Shown in pieces: positions 1-8,724 of a stretch of 64,000 nt of DNA. Position 1 is the first letter of the stretch, and every line of letters begins with the position of its first letter. This DNA comes from Herbaspirillum sp. alder98 (GTDB lineage Bacteria; Pseudomonadota; Gammaproteobacteria; Burkholderiales; Burkholderiaceae_D). The DNA is taken from NCBI RefSeq assembly GCF_020179755.1, contig NZ_JAIUCY010000009.1, positions 62,001 through 126,000 of the forward strand. Reading direction: 5' to 3'. The notes under the pieces were generated by a model. It did no database searches, was not told the origin of the DNA, and worked only from the letters and a program-made list of their open reading frames with translations. The translations under genes and the position numbers were made by a program.

Positions 1-144
1 CGGCGCGGCCTGCTGGATTCGCCCGTGGCGGTGCAAACCCATGGCGGCGTGCTCAGCATTGCCTGGAACGGCGCCGGCCAACCGGTACTGATGACGGGCC
101 CCGCGGTATCGGTGTTCGAGGGCGAGATCGAATTGCCGGACTGA
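1..144 (+). CDS. dapF: Diaminopimelate epimerase, C-terminal end (partial)
   Basis: The window opens inside a forward reading frame whose last 47 residues include [10 protein letters not shown] and [13 protein letters not shown]. These match the conserved C-terminus of DapF, which converts LL- to meso-diaminopimelate for lysine and peptidoglycan synthesis in the cytoplasm. The catalytic cysteines lie upstream of the window and cannot be checked. In many proteobacteria dapF is followed directly by a DUF484 gene and xerC. Here those two genes come only after a Sel1-repeat gene and a porin. A strong hairpin follows the stop codon by 30 bases. The family call rests on a short tail but the motif is distinctive. 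Confidence 0.85.
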   Translation, partial: RRGLLDSPVAVQTHGGVLSIAWNGAGQPVLMTGPAVSVFEGEIELPD

Positions 145-174
145 ACACCATACCTGGCGCAGTCGCCAAACAGG

Positions 175-204
175 AAGGGCTCACCAACTGCTTGGTGAGC
201 CCTT
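175..204. terminator. Bidirectional intrinsic terminator between dapF and the Sel1 gene
   Basis: A perfect 13-bp stem (175-187 with 192-204) closes a 4-base loop and is followed by a T-rich run on the + strand. It sits between the dapF stop and the stop of the convergent Sel1-repeat gene, so it can serve both. Confidence 0.85.
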
Positions 205-217
205 CTTGTTTGCGGCA

Positions 218-1801
218 TCAGGCTGCGGCTGCCTGATCCTCGCTCTCTTCGACGGCGGCATCCGGCAACACCGTCTTGAGTCGGTACAGCCGCTGCCGGT
301 AATTGCCTTCGGGGCCGCTGGGGCTGCAATCGACATCTTCGAACAGGCGCGCAATGCGGTTGAGCACGCCGCGCTGCTCACCGGTCTCGACCACGATCAG
401 GCGTCGCTTGCTGCGGGCGTAATGGGGACGGATATCGACCATCAGGCAATGCCCGAAGTCGGCCTGCTTCAAGTCGATCAGCAGCGCTTCGGGCCGGGTC
501 AGCCCGAACAGCGCGGCCAGTTCGATGCGCGCCACCAAAAACGGGTAGGCATTGCTCAACTCCCGCGTGAGCTGACTGCGCGCCTGCAGTGCCCAGGGCG
601 CTGGCGTGGGCAGGTCGCCCACCTTCACCAATAGTGACTGCGCCTGCTCAATGCCCTGGCTGGCCGCCTTTTGCAGCCAGTACAGCGCCCGTACGTCATT
701 GGCCGCGTCATCGCGGCGATTGCGCCAGGCCGTCACGCCACATTCCAGCTGGGCGGCGCCATGCCCCATTTCGGCCGCACGCTCCAGGTGGTGCTGCACA
801 TCCGCCAGGTTGCGCTGCGAGAACTCCGGTTTCAGGTAGATCCGCGACAACGCATACCAGGCGCTGGCCAGGCCCTGGTCGCCGGCCAGCGTCAGCCAGC
901 GTACCGCCTTCTTGTAGTTGGCCGAACCCTGGCCGGGGAAGCTGCGCGCGCCCTCGGCATCCATGCGGGCATACAGCAACCCCAGCGCCAATTGCGCGTC
1001 GCGGTCGCCGGCCAGCGCCGCCAGTTCCAGCAATTGCTGCACGGAACCGAGGTCCGGGCGCTTATCGTCCAGCTGCAATTGCGCCAGCCGCACCAGCAAG
1101 CGGATGTTCTTCGGCCCGAGGCTGGACGCCAGCATGTCGGCCGGCGCATTGAGCTGCCTCAGCAAGGCGTCGTACTGACGCAGCAAGGCATCGGCCAATG
1201 GCTGCGCGCGCAGGCGGAATCCGGAAAAATCCGATTGCCGCCAGGCCGCATCGGCCAAAGCATGTTGCGCCTGCTCCACGCCGGCATCGGCAGCGCGCCG
1301 GGTCCATTGCTGGGTTTCTTCGGATGTGGTGGACGCTGACGCCGAGGCCGTGGCGCCATCGGCATCTGCCGCCTCCGGCTGCGACTGCTGCGCCAACAAC
1401 CACTGGGCATCGGCATTGCCTTCGCGCGCCACCGCCTCGAGCGCACCGATCGCCTTGTTCTTCAGTTCGGCGCTGATATGCGCCACGTTGCCCAGGACCA
1501 GGCGCGCAAACACCAGACCGGCCTTGGACAAGCCGGCGTCGAATGCGCGCTCATACCAGAGCGCGGCCTCGTGTGGCGGGGATAACGGCACTACCACTTC
1601 ATAAGGAATATGTTGTGCAATCAGCATCCAGGCGTCGGCCAGGCCTTGCCGGGCGGCGCGCTCGAGCCAGTGGAATGCGGTGCCCAGGCTCTGCGGCAAA
1701 CCGTTGCCACCGAACAGGTAGCGCTTGCCCAAGGTCAGCTGCGCCTCGGCTTGGCCGGCACGTGCGGCCCGGATGATTGCCAGATCTTCTCTATTCGCCA
1801 T
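218..1801 (-). CDS. Sel1-repeat (TPR-like) protein
   Basis: This 527-residue protein is built from Sel1-like repeats of about 36 residues. Recognisable units carry the pattern A-x-x-W-x-x-x-A-A-x-x-G-x-x-x-A, for example WLERAARQGLADAW near residue 45, HLERAAEMGHGAAQLECG near 345 and WLQKAASQGIEQAQ near 375. Such solenoids act as protein-binding scaffolds; the partner is not evident. No signal peptide or membrane segment is seen, so it is probably cytoplasmic. An ATG at 1801 has a GGAAGG ribosome site just upstream; a TTG one codon earlier is the only alternative. It is transcribed away from the porin and converges on dapF. Function beyond scaffold is unknown. Confidence 0.8.
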   Translation of the reverse strand: MANREDLAIIRAARAGQAEAQLTLGKRYLFGGNGLPQSLGTAFHWLERAARQGLADAWMLIAQHIPYEVVVPLSPPHEAALWYERAFDAGLSKAGLVFARLVLGNVAHISAELKNKAIGALEAVAREGNADAQWLLAQQSQPEAADADGATASASASTTSEETQQWTRRAADAGVEQAQHALADAAWRQSDFSGFRLRAQPLADALLRQYDALLRQLNAPADMLASSLGPKNIRLLVRLAQLQLDDKRPDLGSVQQLLELAALAGDRDAQLALGLLYARMDAEGARSFPGQGSANYKKAVRWLTLAGDQGLASAWYALSRIYLKPEFSQRNLADVQHHLERAAEMGHGAAQLECGVTAWRNRRDDAANDVRALYWLQKAASQGIEQAQSLLVKVGDLPTPAPWALQARSQLTRELSNAYPFLVARIELAALFGLTRPEALLIDLKQADFGHCLMVDIRPHYARSKRRLIVVETGEQRGVLNRIARLFEDVDCSPSGPEGNYRQRLYRLKTVLPDAAVEESEDQAAAA

Positions 1802-2166
1802 CAACCTTCCAGATAGACCAGAAAACCAAAATTATGCCCCACAAACCAGATTTTTTTAAAATCGATCTTGAATGCCGGGAAATGAATCGTTTTAACAACA
1901 TTACCTGAGCCATATGCCCAGCCTTCAAGTTGCAGGCCGAGAGGCCGATAACATGGAGGCCAGGTAAACAAAAAAGTGCCTTTCGAGCACTCCCTCGATC
2001 GAAAGCGTTTGCAAAAAACAACACTCAACCGGTTGTTTGACGCTTTCAACCAAAATTCCAGCCGCCAAACGACCAATCTGCGGCCACGCCAAATGAGAAC
2101 CCTTAATGTCTCACCATCCGACAAGAAGTACGGATCCTCAAGACTATTTTTATAGAAGGATGTCAA
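1802..2166. other. Divergent intergenic region before the porin gene
   Basis: This 365-base gap is AT-richer than its surroundings and must hold the promoters of both the Sel1 gene (leftward) and the porin (rightward). I see a possible TTGAAT-17-TTTAAC pair from 1868 and an AAGGA ribosome site just before the porin ATG. No reading frame here looks coding. The long porin leader is compatible with sRNA or osmotic control, but I see no specific operator. Confidence 0.5.
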
Positions 2167-3318
2167 ATGAAAAAATCTCTGCTGGCACTGGCCGTCCTCG
2201 GCGCGTTCGCAGGTGCTGCTCAAGCACAAAGCTCCGTTACTATCTACGGTATCGTTGATACTGGCGTTGTCTACTCCAGCAAGGTCGCCACTGGCGTCGG
2301 CGCAAACACTGGCAGCAAGTTCGAACTGAAGTCGGGCGTTGTCCAAGGTTCGCGTATCGGTTTCAAGGGCGTTGAAGATCTGGGCGGCGGTCTGTCGGCT
2401 GTGTTCAACCTGGAAACTGGCTTCGCGAACGACACCGGTGCTCTGGACGGCGATGCCAACAACCTGTTCCGTCGTAAGTCGGTGGTCGGTCTGGCCGGTG
2501 GCTTCGGTACCGTGCTGCTGGGTCGTCAAACCGACTTCGCTGACACCATCTCCGCTTACACTTCGGTTGCCGATTTCGGCGGCGTCGTGTCGAACGCTGG
2601 TTCGGGCCTGAGCCGTCTGCAAGGCACCCGTACCAACAACTCGGTTGCCTACACCACCACTAACCTGGGTGGCTTCACCGGTAACCTGATCTACGGTTTC
2701 GGCGAAACAGCTGGCAAGACCACTGCTGGTCAATCCTTCGGTCTGGGCGCTAAGTACGAAAACGGTCCTCTGGGCCTGGGCGCCAACTACTACCAATCGA
2801 AGGCTGGCGCAACTCCTGCTGACACTGGCGCAACTGGCTTGAACATCGCTGGTCAAGAAGGCAACACCAACGCCAAGATCTGGAACCTGGTTGCTTCGTA
2901 CCAGTTCGGTCCTGCACGCGTCTACGGTAACTGGTCGCGCGTCAAGCAAAGCCTGCGTACCCAAACTCTGCTGGGCGCCGCTACTCCGCTGACCACCCTG
3001 ACCAACCGTACACTGAACAACAGCAACAAGGCCAACATGTACGAACTGGGTACAGCCTTCGCACTGAGCCCATCGCTGAAGCTGCTGGCATCGGTGCAAC
3101 ACACCCGTGCTGACTTCGACGGCGTGAGCAACAAGGGCAAGCTGACCCAGTACAACATCGGCGCCGACTACTGGCTGTCGAAGCGTACCGACGTGTATGC
3201 GTTCCTGTCGAACCTGCGCGCCAAGGATATGGCTAACCCAGGCGTCATCAGCACCAACGCTGTTGGTTCGGATTCGTCGCAAACAGCTCTGGCTGTTGGT
3301 ATCCGCCACAAGTTCTAA
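2167..3318 (+). CDS. Trimeric general porin (Burkholderiales type)
   Basis: A 383-residue outer-membrane porin. The signal peptide MKKSLLALAVLGAFAGAAQA is followed by mature QSSVTIYGIVDTG, the classic start of the 16-strand beta-barrel porins of Burkholderiales, and the chain ends ...GIRHKF with the terminal phenylalanine needed for Bam recognition. Motifs SRIGFKGVEDLGGGL and GLAGGFGTVLLGRQTD match strands 2-4 of this family. It forms water-filled pores for small hydrophilic solutes. Codon choice is strongly biased (GCT, GTT, CTG, CGT) compared with its neighbours, typical of a very abundant protein. A very strong terminator follows. The gene is single and lies between dapF and DUF484-xerC. 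Confidence 0.95.
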   Translation: MKKSLLALAVLGAFAGAAQAQSSVTIYGIVDTGVVYSSKVATGVGANTGSKFELKSGVVQGSRIGFKGVEDLGGGLSAVFNLETGFANDTGALDGDANNLFRRKSVVGLAGGFGTVLLGRQTDFADTISAYTSVADFGGVVSNAGSGLSRLQGTRTNNSVAYTTTNLGGFTGNLIYGFGETAGKTTAGQSFGLGAKYENGPLGLGANYYQSKAGATPADTGATGLNIAGQEGNTNAKIWNLVASYQFGPARVYGNWSRVKQSLRTQTLLGAATPLTTLTNRTLNNSNKANMYELGTAFALSPSLKLLASVQHTRADFDGVSNKGKLTQYNIGADYWLSKRTDVYAFLSNLRAKDMANPGVISTNAVGSDSSQTALAVGIRHKF

Positions 3319-3375
3319 TTTAAGGATTTGAAGTCCGGCATGCAAATGACGGACATCAAGACTTGAGTTAAAGCT

Positions 3376-3413
3376 GAAACGGGCCTGCATGAGAAATCAT
3401 GCAGGCCCGTTTC
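3376..3413 (+). terminator. Strong intrinsic terminator of the porin gene
   Basis: A perfect 17-bp stem (3376-3392 with 3397-3413) closes a GAAA tetraloop, followed by TCGTTTATA. It lies 58 bases after the porin stop codon. A GNRA loop on such a long GC-rich stem also protects the mRNA 3' end, in keeping with a highly expressed gene. Confidence 0.9.
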
Positions 3414-3541
3414 GTTTATAAGGGCGCTTTGCGCGCCAGCAATTGTCAGCATCTCCTTAAGCGAGGATAATCTCGCCATATTTCCGGCATGGCCCTGGCA
3501 GCTGCCGCCATGCAGATTCACACACCTAGAACAAAATTGCG

Positions 3542-4210
3542 ATGACCACCCCATTGGACTCAGGACTGATTGCCGAATACCTGCTCGACCACCCTCACTT
3601 CTTCGAGGAACATGCGGAGCTGCTTTCGACCGTCAAGTTGACCAGTCCGGTCATGGGCCGCGCCGTGTCGCTGCAGGAGCGCCAGATGGAAATCCTGCGC
3701 GAGAAGATCAAGGTGCAGGAGCTGCACATGGCCGACCTGATGCGCATCGCCCAGGAAAACGACGAAATCACCAGCAAGTTCCAGGCATGGACCCGCGCCC
3801 TGCTGCTGGCACGCGACGAAGCCGACCTGCCGCGCGTGCTGTGCGAACGGCTGCAAGAGATTTTCCATGTGCCACAAGTCACGCTGCGCCTGTGGAACCT
3901 GGCCGAAGCCCGCGACGAGGCCTGGTTCGTCCAGTCGGTCTCGGATGATGCCCGCATCTTCGCCAAGGGCTTGACCGCCCCCTTCTGCGGCGCCAACAAG
4001 GAATTCGAAGCCGCCGGCTGGCTGGAAGATGCCGCCTCGGTCAAGTCGGTCGCGATCCTGCCGCTGCGCGGTGGCGCCTCGCCGGACGCGTTCGGCCTGC
4101 TGGTACTGGGCTCGGCCGATCCGGGCCGCTTCACCGCCGACATGGGCACCGACTTCCTGACCCGCATCGCCGAGACTGCCAGCGCCGCACTGGCTTGCCT
4201 GCTGCGCTGA
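3542..4210 (+). CDS. DUF484 family protein (YigA-like)
   Basis: A 222-residue cytoplasmic protein of family DUF484. The N-terminus (IAEYLLDHPHFFEEHAELL) and the following helical SLQERQMEILREKI segment are the family signature. The C-terminal 130 residues resemble a GAF-like fold, with the ILPLRGG stretch near residue 180. No biochemical role is established for the family. It is nearly always encoded just upstream of xerC, and here its last bases overlap possible xerC starts, which suggests translational coupling. The start ATG at 3542 fits the family N-terminus. Confidence 0.9.
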   Translation: MTTPLDSGLIAEYLLDHPHFFEEHAELLSTVKLTSPVMGRAVSLQERQMEILREKIKVQELHMADLMRIAQENDEITSKFQAWTRALLLARDEADLPRVLCERLQEIFHVPQVTLRLWNLAEARDEAWFVQSVSDDARIFAKGLTAPFCGANKEFEAAGWLEDAASVKSVAILPLRGGASPDAFGLLVLGSADPGRFTADMGTDFLTRIAETASAALACLLR

Positions 4211-4227
4211 ACGACGAGGGCGCCCGA

Positions 4228-5208
4228 GTGCAGACCGAACCGCAATCGCCAGCGCCCCTCCAGCAGTACCTGAGCGTGCTGCGCACCCAGCGCAAGCTGT
4301 CCCCCCATACCATCGACAACTACAGCCGCGACCTGCTCGAATTGCAGACCCTGCTCGGCGCGGCCGGCTCCGAGGCGCCCGACTGGCAGGCCATCAACCA
4401 GTTCCAGATTCGCAAATGCGCGGCCCAGTTGCATGCGCGTGGCCTCAATGCGCGCTCGATCTCGCGCAAGCTGTCGGCCTGGCGCGGCTTCTTCGGCTGG
4501 TTGTCGACCGAGCACGAACTGGCCAGCAACCCGGTCGATGGCGTCAAACCACCCAAGAAAAGCAAACCCCTGCCCAAGGCGCTGGGCGCCGATGATGCGA
4601 TCCACCTGGTGTCGCACCACGATCCGGCCAAGCCCGATGATTCCACGCTCGCGGCCTGCAACCACGCCATGTTCGAACTGCTGTACTCGAGCGGCCTGCG
4701 GGTGTCGGAACTGGCCAGCCTGGATCTGGCCGACGTCCGCGACGGCGGTTATGAATCGGCCAGCTGGATCGATCTCGGCGAAGCCGAAGTGACAGTCACC
4801 GGCAAGGGCGGCAAGCAACGCCGGGTACCGGTCGGACGCGCCGCCCTGCAGGCCATCAACGACTGGCTGCCGTTGCGCGCCAGACTGGTCAGGGCCGACG
4901 GCGGGCCCGATGGCCATGCCGTGTTCCTCACCGAACGCGGCACTCGCATGTCGCCGCGCGTCATCCAGCTGCGGTTGAAGGCGCATGGGCGTACCGCCGG
5001 CATGGCCAGCGATGTCCATCCACACATGTTGCGGCACTCGTTCGCCTCGCATGTACTGCAGAGTTCGGGCGACCTGCGCGCCGTGCAGGAGATGCTGGGC
5101 CACGCCTCGATCAGTGCGACCCAGGTCTATACCGCACTCGATTTCCAGCGCCTGGCCCAGGTCTACGACCAGGCCCACCCCCGCGCGCGCAAGACCGGCG
5201 GCAAATAA
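4228..5208 (+). CDS. xerC: Tyrosine recombinase XerC
   Basis: A site-specific tyrosine recombinase that, with XerD, resolves chromosome dimers at dif during division. The N-terminal SAM-like DNA-binding domain (LSVLRTQRKLSPHTIDNYSRDL) is followed by the catalytic domain. The visible catalytic set is Arg in SGLRVSELASL, Lys in TGKGGKQRRVP, H-x-x-R in HMLRHSFASH, the late His in MLGHASI, and Tyr in TQVYTAL. I place the start at GTG 4228, which has GAGG about 8 bases upstream and gives 326 residues; an in-frame TTG at 4195, inside DUF484, would add 11 residues. Length fits XerC. Confidence 0.95.
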   Translation: MQTEPQSPAPLQQYLSVLRTQRKLSPHTIDNYSRDLLELQTLLGAAGSEAPDWQAINQFQIRKCAAQLHARGLNARSISRKLSAWRGFFGWLSTEHELASNPVDGVKPPKKSKPLPKALGADDAIHLVSHHDPAKPDDSTLAACNHAMFELLYSSGLRVSELASLDLADVRDGGYESASWIDLGEAEVTVTGKGGKQRRVPVGRAALQAINDWLPLRARLVRADGGPDGHAVFLTERGTRMSPRVIQLRLKAHGRTAGMASDVHPHMLRHSFASHVLQSSGDLRAVQEMLGHASISATQVYTALDFQRLAQVYDQAHPRARKTGGK

Positions 5209-5297
5209 AGGCGAGGCAGGCCAGGGATCGATGCATCGGCTAGAATAGGGCCTGTCGTAGTACGGCCAGTCCCGGCCAGCCCTGCCATTTCCCGCAC

Positions 5298-5873
5298 ATG
5301 AAAGCCAAAGCCATCACGCACCCTGCCAGCCATGACCACAGCGCCGCCTCGACCCAGGCATTGGCCCAGGCGCAGTTGCGCGACGCCGGCGTGCGAGTGA
5401 CCCAGGCCCGCGTCAATGTGCTGGGCGCCTTACTGGAAACCCGTAGCGCAGCTTCGCACCAGGACATCCAGGACCGCTTTGCCGACATGGACCGGGTGAC
5501 CCTCTACCGGGCGCTGGACTGCCTCACCGAAGCGGGCCTGGCCCACAAGATCTCGAGCGACGACCGCATCTTCCGCTACAGCGTCGGCGCCGACCACGGC
5601 GAGCATGGTCATCACGACCACGCGCACGGCAAGCAGCATCAGCATGGGCACTTCAAGTGCACCCGCTGCGCCCGCGTGTTCTGCCTGGATGGCAGCGACG
5701 GCTCTGAATTCCTCAATACGGTACTGGCCGTGGCCGATGACGGCCGCCAGCGCTCGCCGGCGGCGCAGTTGCAGAATGCCTTGCGCAAGACCCTTGGTCG
5801 CGGCTTCCAGAGCCATGAGGTCGAACTGACCATCAAGGGCTGGTGCGCCGATTGCGCCGATTGCGCCGACTGA
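5298..5873 (+). CDS. Fur/Zur-family metalloregulator with His-rich linker
   Basis: A 191-residue Fur-superfamily repressor. A winged helix (VTQARVNVLGALLETRSAASHQDIQDRF, residues 34-61) precedes the dimerisation domain with C121-x2-C124-x4-C129, which resembles the structural zinc site of Zur/Fur. Between the domains lies a run of 19 residues that is nearly half histidine (100-118). The C-terminus reads CADCADCAD and is encoded by a 9-bp tandem repeat that runs through the stop codon. Zinc sensing (Zur-like) is more likely than iron sensing because of the His-rich linker and extra cysteines, but this is inference. No zinc transporter or COG0523 GTPase is next to it, so the targets are elsewhere. 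A TAGAAT -10-like box lies near 5240. Confidence 0.8.
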   Translation: MKAKAITHPASHDHSAASTQALAQAQLRDAGVRVTQARVNVLGALLETRSAASHQDIQDRFADMDRVTLYRALDCLTEAGLAHKISSDDRIFRYSVGADHGEHGHHDHAHGKQHQHGHFKCTRCARVFCLDGSDGSEFLNTVLAVADDGRQRSPAAQLQNALRKTLGRGFQSHEVELTIKGWCADCADCAD

Positions 5874-5885
5874 GCCGACTGAGCC
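5844..5885 (+). repeat. 9-bp tandem repeat across the stop codon of the Fur-family gene
   Basis: Units TGCGCCGAT, TGCGCCGAT, TGCGCCGAC, TGAGCCGAC and a partial TGAGCC follow each other without gaps. The fourth unit carries the change that creates the TGA stop at 5871. The first three encode Cys-Ala-Asp. Confidence 0.9.
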
Positions 5886-6626
5886 CTATTTTTTCCTGAG
5901 CGCGCCCAGCGCCGCTAGGCGGCGCGGCAACTGCCGCACCGAACTCACCTTCACATCGACATAGGCAGGATGGCGATCACGGATACGGCGCGCGCTCATG
6001 TGCGCCAGGTGCGGATCGCCGATCATGTATTGCGTCACCCAGGCGGTGCGCACCCCCAGTTCGCGCGCCGTCTTGAGATTGGCCACCGTGTCTTCCACCA
6101 GGATGCAATCGCGCGGCTTCACCTTTTCCCGTGCCAGCAACCTGCGCAACATCAGGCGCGACGGCTTGGGGCGCAATTGCCGGTGGACCTGCATCGATTC
6201 GATCGAGATATGCTGCGAGAAATGGCGGTGCAGCCCCAGGTGTCGCACCAGTTGCCGCGAATACCGCTGCGGCGCGTTGGTCAGCAATATCTTGCGCCCC
6301 GGCAACTGGCGCAACCAGCGTCCGATGCCGCGTTCGGCGCGGACCATGTTGGGCAGATCGTCGAAGCGGTGCGCCTCATGCAGAAAGTCATCGATGCGCA
6401 CGCCGTGATGACGCACCATCCCCAGCAACGTGGCGCCGTACAGCCGCCAGTAATGCCGCCGCAGGAAGTTGACCGTGGCTTCGTCCGATGGATGACCGCC
6501 TTGCGCAAACACCTGCGTCATGTAGCGATTCATGTTGGCATTGATGGCCGGAAAGATCGCGTGCGAAGCGTTGTGCAGGGTGTTGTCGAGATCGAACAGC
6601 CAGAGCGGTGTAGTATTGGACGCCAT
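5886..6626 (-). CDS. Pyrimidine 5'-nucleotidase-like HAD hydrolase
   Basis: A 246-residue HAD-superfamily hydrolase. Motif I is FDLDNTLHNA with the nucleophile at Asp12 and the acid/base at Asp14. The helical cap follows (YMTQVF to GMVRHHG). Motif II is in ILLTNAP and motif III/IV in the CILVEDTVANLKTARELG stretch. This matches the pyrimidine 5'-nucleotidase branch that dephosphorylates UMP/CMP. In many betaproteobacteria a gene of this branch lies near argB, as here. I chose ATG 6626 because the next in-frame start upstream would enter the divergent gene's leader. Substrate is inferred from family. Confidence 0.85.
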   Translation of the reverse strand: MASNTTPLWLFDLDNTLHNASHAIFPAINANMNRYMTQVFAQGGHPSDEATVNFLRRHYWRLYGATLLGMVRHHGVRIDDFLHEAHRFDDLPNMVRAERGIGRWLRQLPGRKILLTNAPQRYSRQLVRHLGLHRHFSQHISIESMQVHRQLRPKPSRLMLRRLLAREKVKPRDCILVEDTVANLKTARELGVRTAWVTQYMIGDPHLAHMSARRIRDRHPAYVDVKVSSVRQLPRRLAALGALRKK

Positions 6627-6682
6627 AGATCGGGAGCATGCGCCGCACGGGCGCACAACCACAAATAACAAGGATAGAAGCA

Positions 6683-7621
6683 GTGAATGGACTTGCAGGA
6701 CGAGTGATTATAGTGACATTGGCCTGCCTGTCCTGGCTTTATGCGCCAACCGTACAAAGTGCATCAGCCCCATCGTCGACCCATACGGCCACACCTGCGC
6801 CCCAGCAGGGCGCGCTCTACCGCGTTTCCGATGGCGCCCGATCGATCTATCTGTTTGGCACCATCCATGTCGGCCAGCCTGATTTCTACCCGCTCGAACC
6901 GCGCATCATGCGCGCGCTTGAAGCAGCACCGGCGCTGGCACTGGAACTCGACCCCGAACGCCAGGGCGTGATGCAGGTGGCGGTGCAGCGCCATGGCCTG
7001 CTGCCTGGCGGCCAGCGCTTCACCGACATCCTGCCGCCGGCGCTGGCGCAGCGCACCGAGGCGGCCTTGCGTCAGGCTGGCCTGCCGCTGGACCCACTCC
7101 AGCATTTCCGGCCGTGGATGCTGGCCATCACGCTCACCGTGCAAGCCTACGAAGCCGCCGGCTTCCAGACCGCGCTGGCAGTGGACAACCATCTGGCTGG
7201 CGTCATGCGCCGCCGTGGTCGCCCGGTGATCGAACTGGAAAGCGCCGAGCAGCAACTGGCGCTGCTGGGCGGGCTGAACCAGGCCGATGAACAGCAGTTC
7301 CTGGCCGACACCGTCGATGACCTGGACGACGCCGAAGGCAACCGCAAGCTCAAGGAACTGGTCGGCGCCTGGCGTCATGCGGATCAGGCGGCGTTGCAAC
7401 GCGCTCTCGACGAAATGCGCCAGGAAGATTCGTTCGCCAACCGCTTCGCCCTCAAGGTGCTGCTGGAGGGCCGCAATCCGGGCCTGGCCGATGGCATTGC
7501 CAAACTGCTCGGACAGCACGACAAGGCGGTGGCGGCAGTTGGCATCCTGCACCTGATCGGGCCACAGGGTATCCCGGCGCTGTTGCGCCAGAAGGGGCTG
7601 GTGGTCGAGCAGATCTATTGA
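6683..7621 (+). CDS. TraB/GumN family protein, probably secreted
   Basis: A 312-residue TraB/GumN-family protein. The N-terminus is a signal-like hydrophobic segment (GRVIIVTLACLSWLYAP). The family core starts at YRVSDGARSIYLFGTIHVG and continues with ALELDPE and a C-terminal AVGILHLIGPQGIPALL. Conserved Gly-Thr-x-His and Glu residues resemble those proposed to form a Tiki-type metalloprotease site, but bacterial members are uncharacterised. I prefer GTG 6683, which has AAGGA 9 bases upstream; the earlier in-frame ATG at 6638 almost abuts the divergent nucleotidase start and has no ribosome site. Transcription ends at a clear terminator shared with argB. Confidence 0.8.
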   Translation: MNGLAGRVIIVTLACLSWLYAPTVQSASAPSSTHTATPAPQQGALYRVSDGARSIYLFGTIHVGQPDFYPLEPRIMRALEAAPALALELDPERQGVMQVAVQRHGLLPGGQRFTDILPPALAQRTEAALRQAGLPLDPLQHFRPWMLAITLTVQAYEAAGFQTALAVDNHLAGVMRRRGRPVIELESAEQQLALLGGLNQADEQQFLADTVDDLDDAEGNRKLKELVGAWRHADQAALQRALDEMRQEDSFANRFALKVLLEGRNPGLADGIAKLLGQHDKAVAAVGILHLIGPQGIPALLRQKGLVVEQIY

Positions 7622-7656
7622 GGCCGCCCGGTTGCGCCAGGCTGGACGCGGAATAA

Positions 7657-7687
7657 AAAAAGGGATGAGCCAGGCTCATCCCTTTTT
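7657..7687. terminator. Bidirectional terminator between the TraB/GumN gene and argB
   Basis: A GGGATGAGC stem flanked by six or more A on the left and five T on the right works on both strands. It sits between two convergent stop codons. Confidence 0.85.
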
Positions 7688-7710
7688 GCTTGATGCGCGG
7701 CGCGCCAGAA

Positions 7711-8604
7711 TCAGTGCGACCGGATCATGGTGCCGAAGGCCTGCTCGGTCAGCACTTCCAGCAGCAGCGAGTGCTCGATGCGGCCGTCGATAATGTGCAC
7801 CGTGTTCACGCCCGACTTGGCCGCGTCCAGGGCCGACGAGATCTTGGGCAGCATGCCGCCCGAGATGGTGCCGTCGGCAAACATCTCGTCGATCTCGCGC
7901 GCCGACAGGTCGGTCAGCAACTTGCCGCTCTTGTCTTGCACGCCTGCAATGTTGGTCATCATGATCAGCTTCTCGGCGTGCAGGATCTCGGCGATCTTGC
8001 CTGCCACGACGTCGGCATTGATGTTGTAGGCCTGGCCGTCGTCGCCGAAACCGATCGGCGAGATGATCGGAATGAACGCATCGTCCTGCAGGGCCTTGAC
8101 CACCGCCGGGTTGATCGCCTCGATCTCGCCCACGAAACCGATATCCAGGAATTCGCCCGGCTTTTCCTTGTCCGGCATCTTCATGCGGCGCGCCCGGATC
8201 AGGCCACCATCCTTACCCGTCAGGCCCACTGCCTGTCCACCGTAGTGGTTGATCAGCATCACGATGTCTTGCTGGACTTCACCGCCCAGCACCCATTCGA
8301 CCACTTCCATGGTTTCTTCATCGGTGATGCGCATGCCTTGCACGAAGGTGCCCTGCTTGCCGATCTTCTTCAGGGCCGCATCGATCTGGGGACCGCCACC
8401 GTGCACCACCACCGGGTTCATCCCCACCAGCTTGAGCAGGATCACGTCGCGCGCGAAGCCATGCTTGAGGCTTTCTTCGGTCATGGCGTTGCCACCGTAC
8501 TTGACCACGATGGTCTTGCCGTGGAACTTGCGGATATAAGGCAGCGCCTCAGCCAGGATTTCGGCTTTGATCTGGGGTGCTACCTTGCTGAGGTCGGTGG
8601 TCAT
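7711..8604 (-). CDS. argB: Acetylglutamate kinase
   Basis: A 297-residue amino-acid kinase that phosphorylates N-acetyl-L-glutamate, the second step of arginine synthesis. The phosphate-binding lysine is in VVKYGGNAM, the glycine-rich loop is VVHGGGPQI, and the N-acetylglutamate/ADP site shows GLTGKDGG and [10 protein letters not shown]. The N-terminal extension (residues 1-25, [20 protein letters not shown]) is the helix found in hexameric, arginine-feedback-inhibited kinases, so this enzyme is probably regulated by arginine. It is transcribed alone; no other arg gene is in the window. Confidence 0.96.
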   Translation of the reverse strand: MTTDLSKVAPQIKAEILAEALPYIRKFHGKTIVVKYGGNAMTEESLKHGFARDVILLKLVGMNPVVVHGGGPQIDAALKKIGKQGTFVQGMRITDEETMEVVEWVLGGEVQQDIVMLINHYGGQAVGLTGKDGGLIRARRMKMPDKEKPGEFLDIGFVGEIEAINPAVVKALQDDAFIPIISPIGFGDDGQAYNINADVVAGKIAEILHAEKLIMMTNIAGVQDKSGKLLTDLSAREIDEMFADGTISGGMLPKISSALDAAKSGVNTVHIIDGRIEHSLLLEVLTEQAFGTMIRSH

Positions 8605-8724
8605 GGCGGTGTCCTGTGGTTGCCGGGTTCTTAAGAATGCGCGATTTTACATGGAAAGATCGCGGGATTTGTCATGCTTTGTATGCCTGTGCGGTATCGG
8701 CAACGGTTCGCGGCATTGGTTCGC

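Noticed and set aside
1801-3390. 529-codon open frame antisense to the porin
   Set aside because: It mirrors the porin codon bias (no stops because of favoured codons), has no ribosome site and no recognisable domain.
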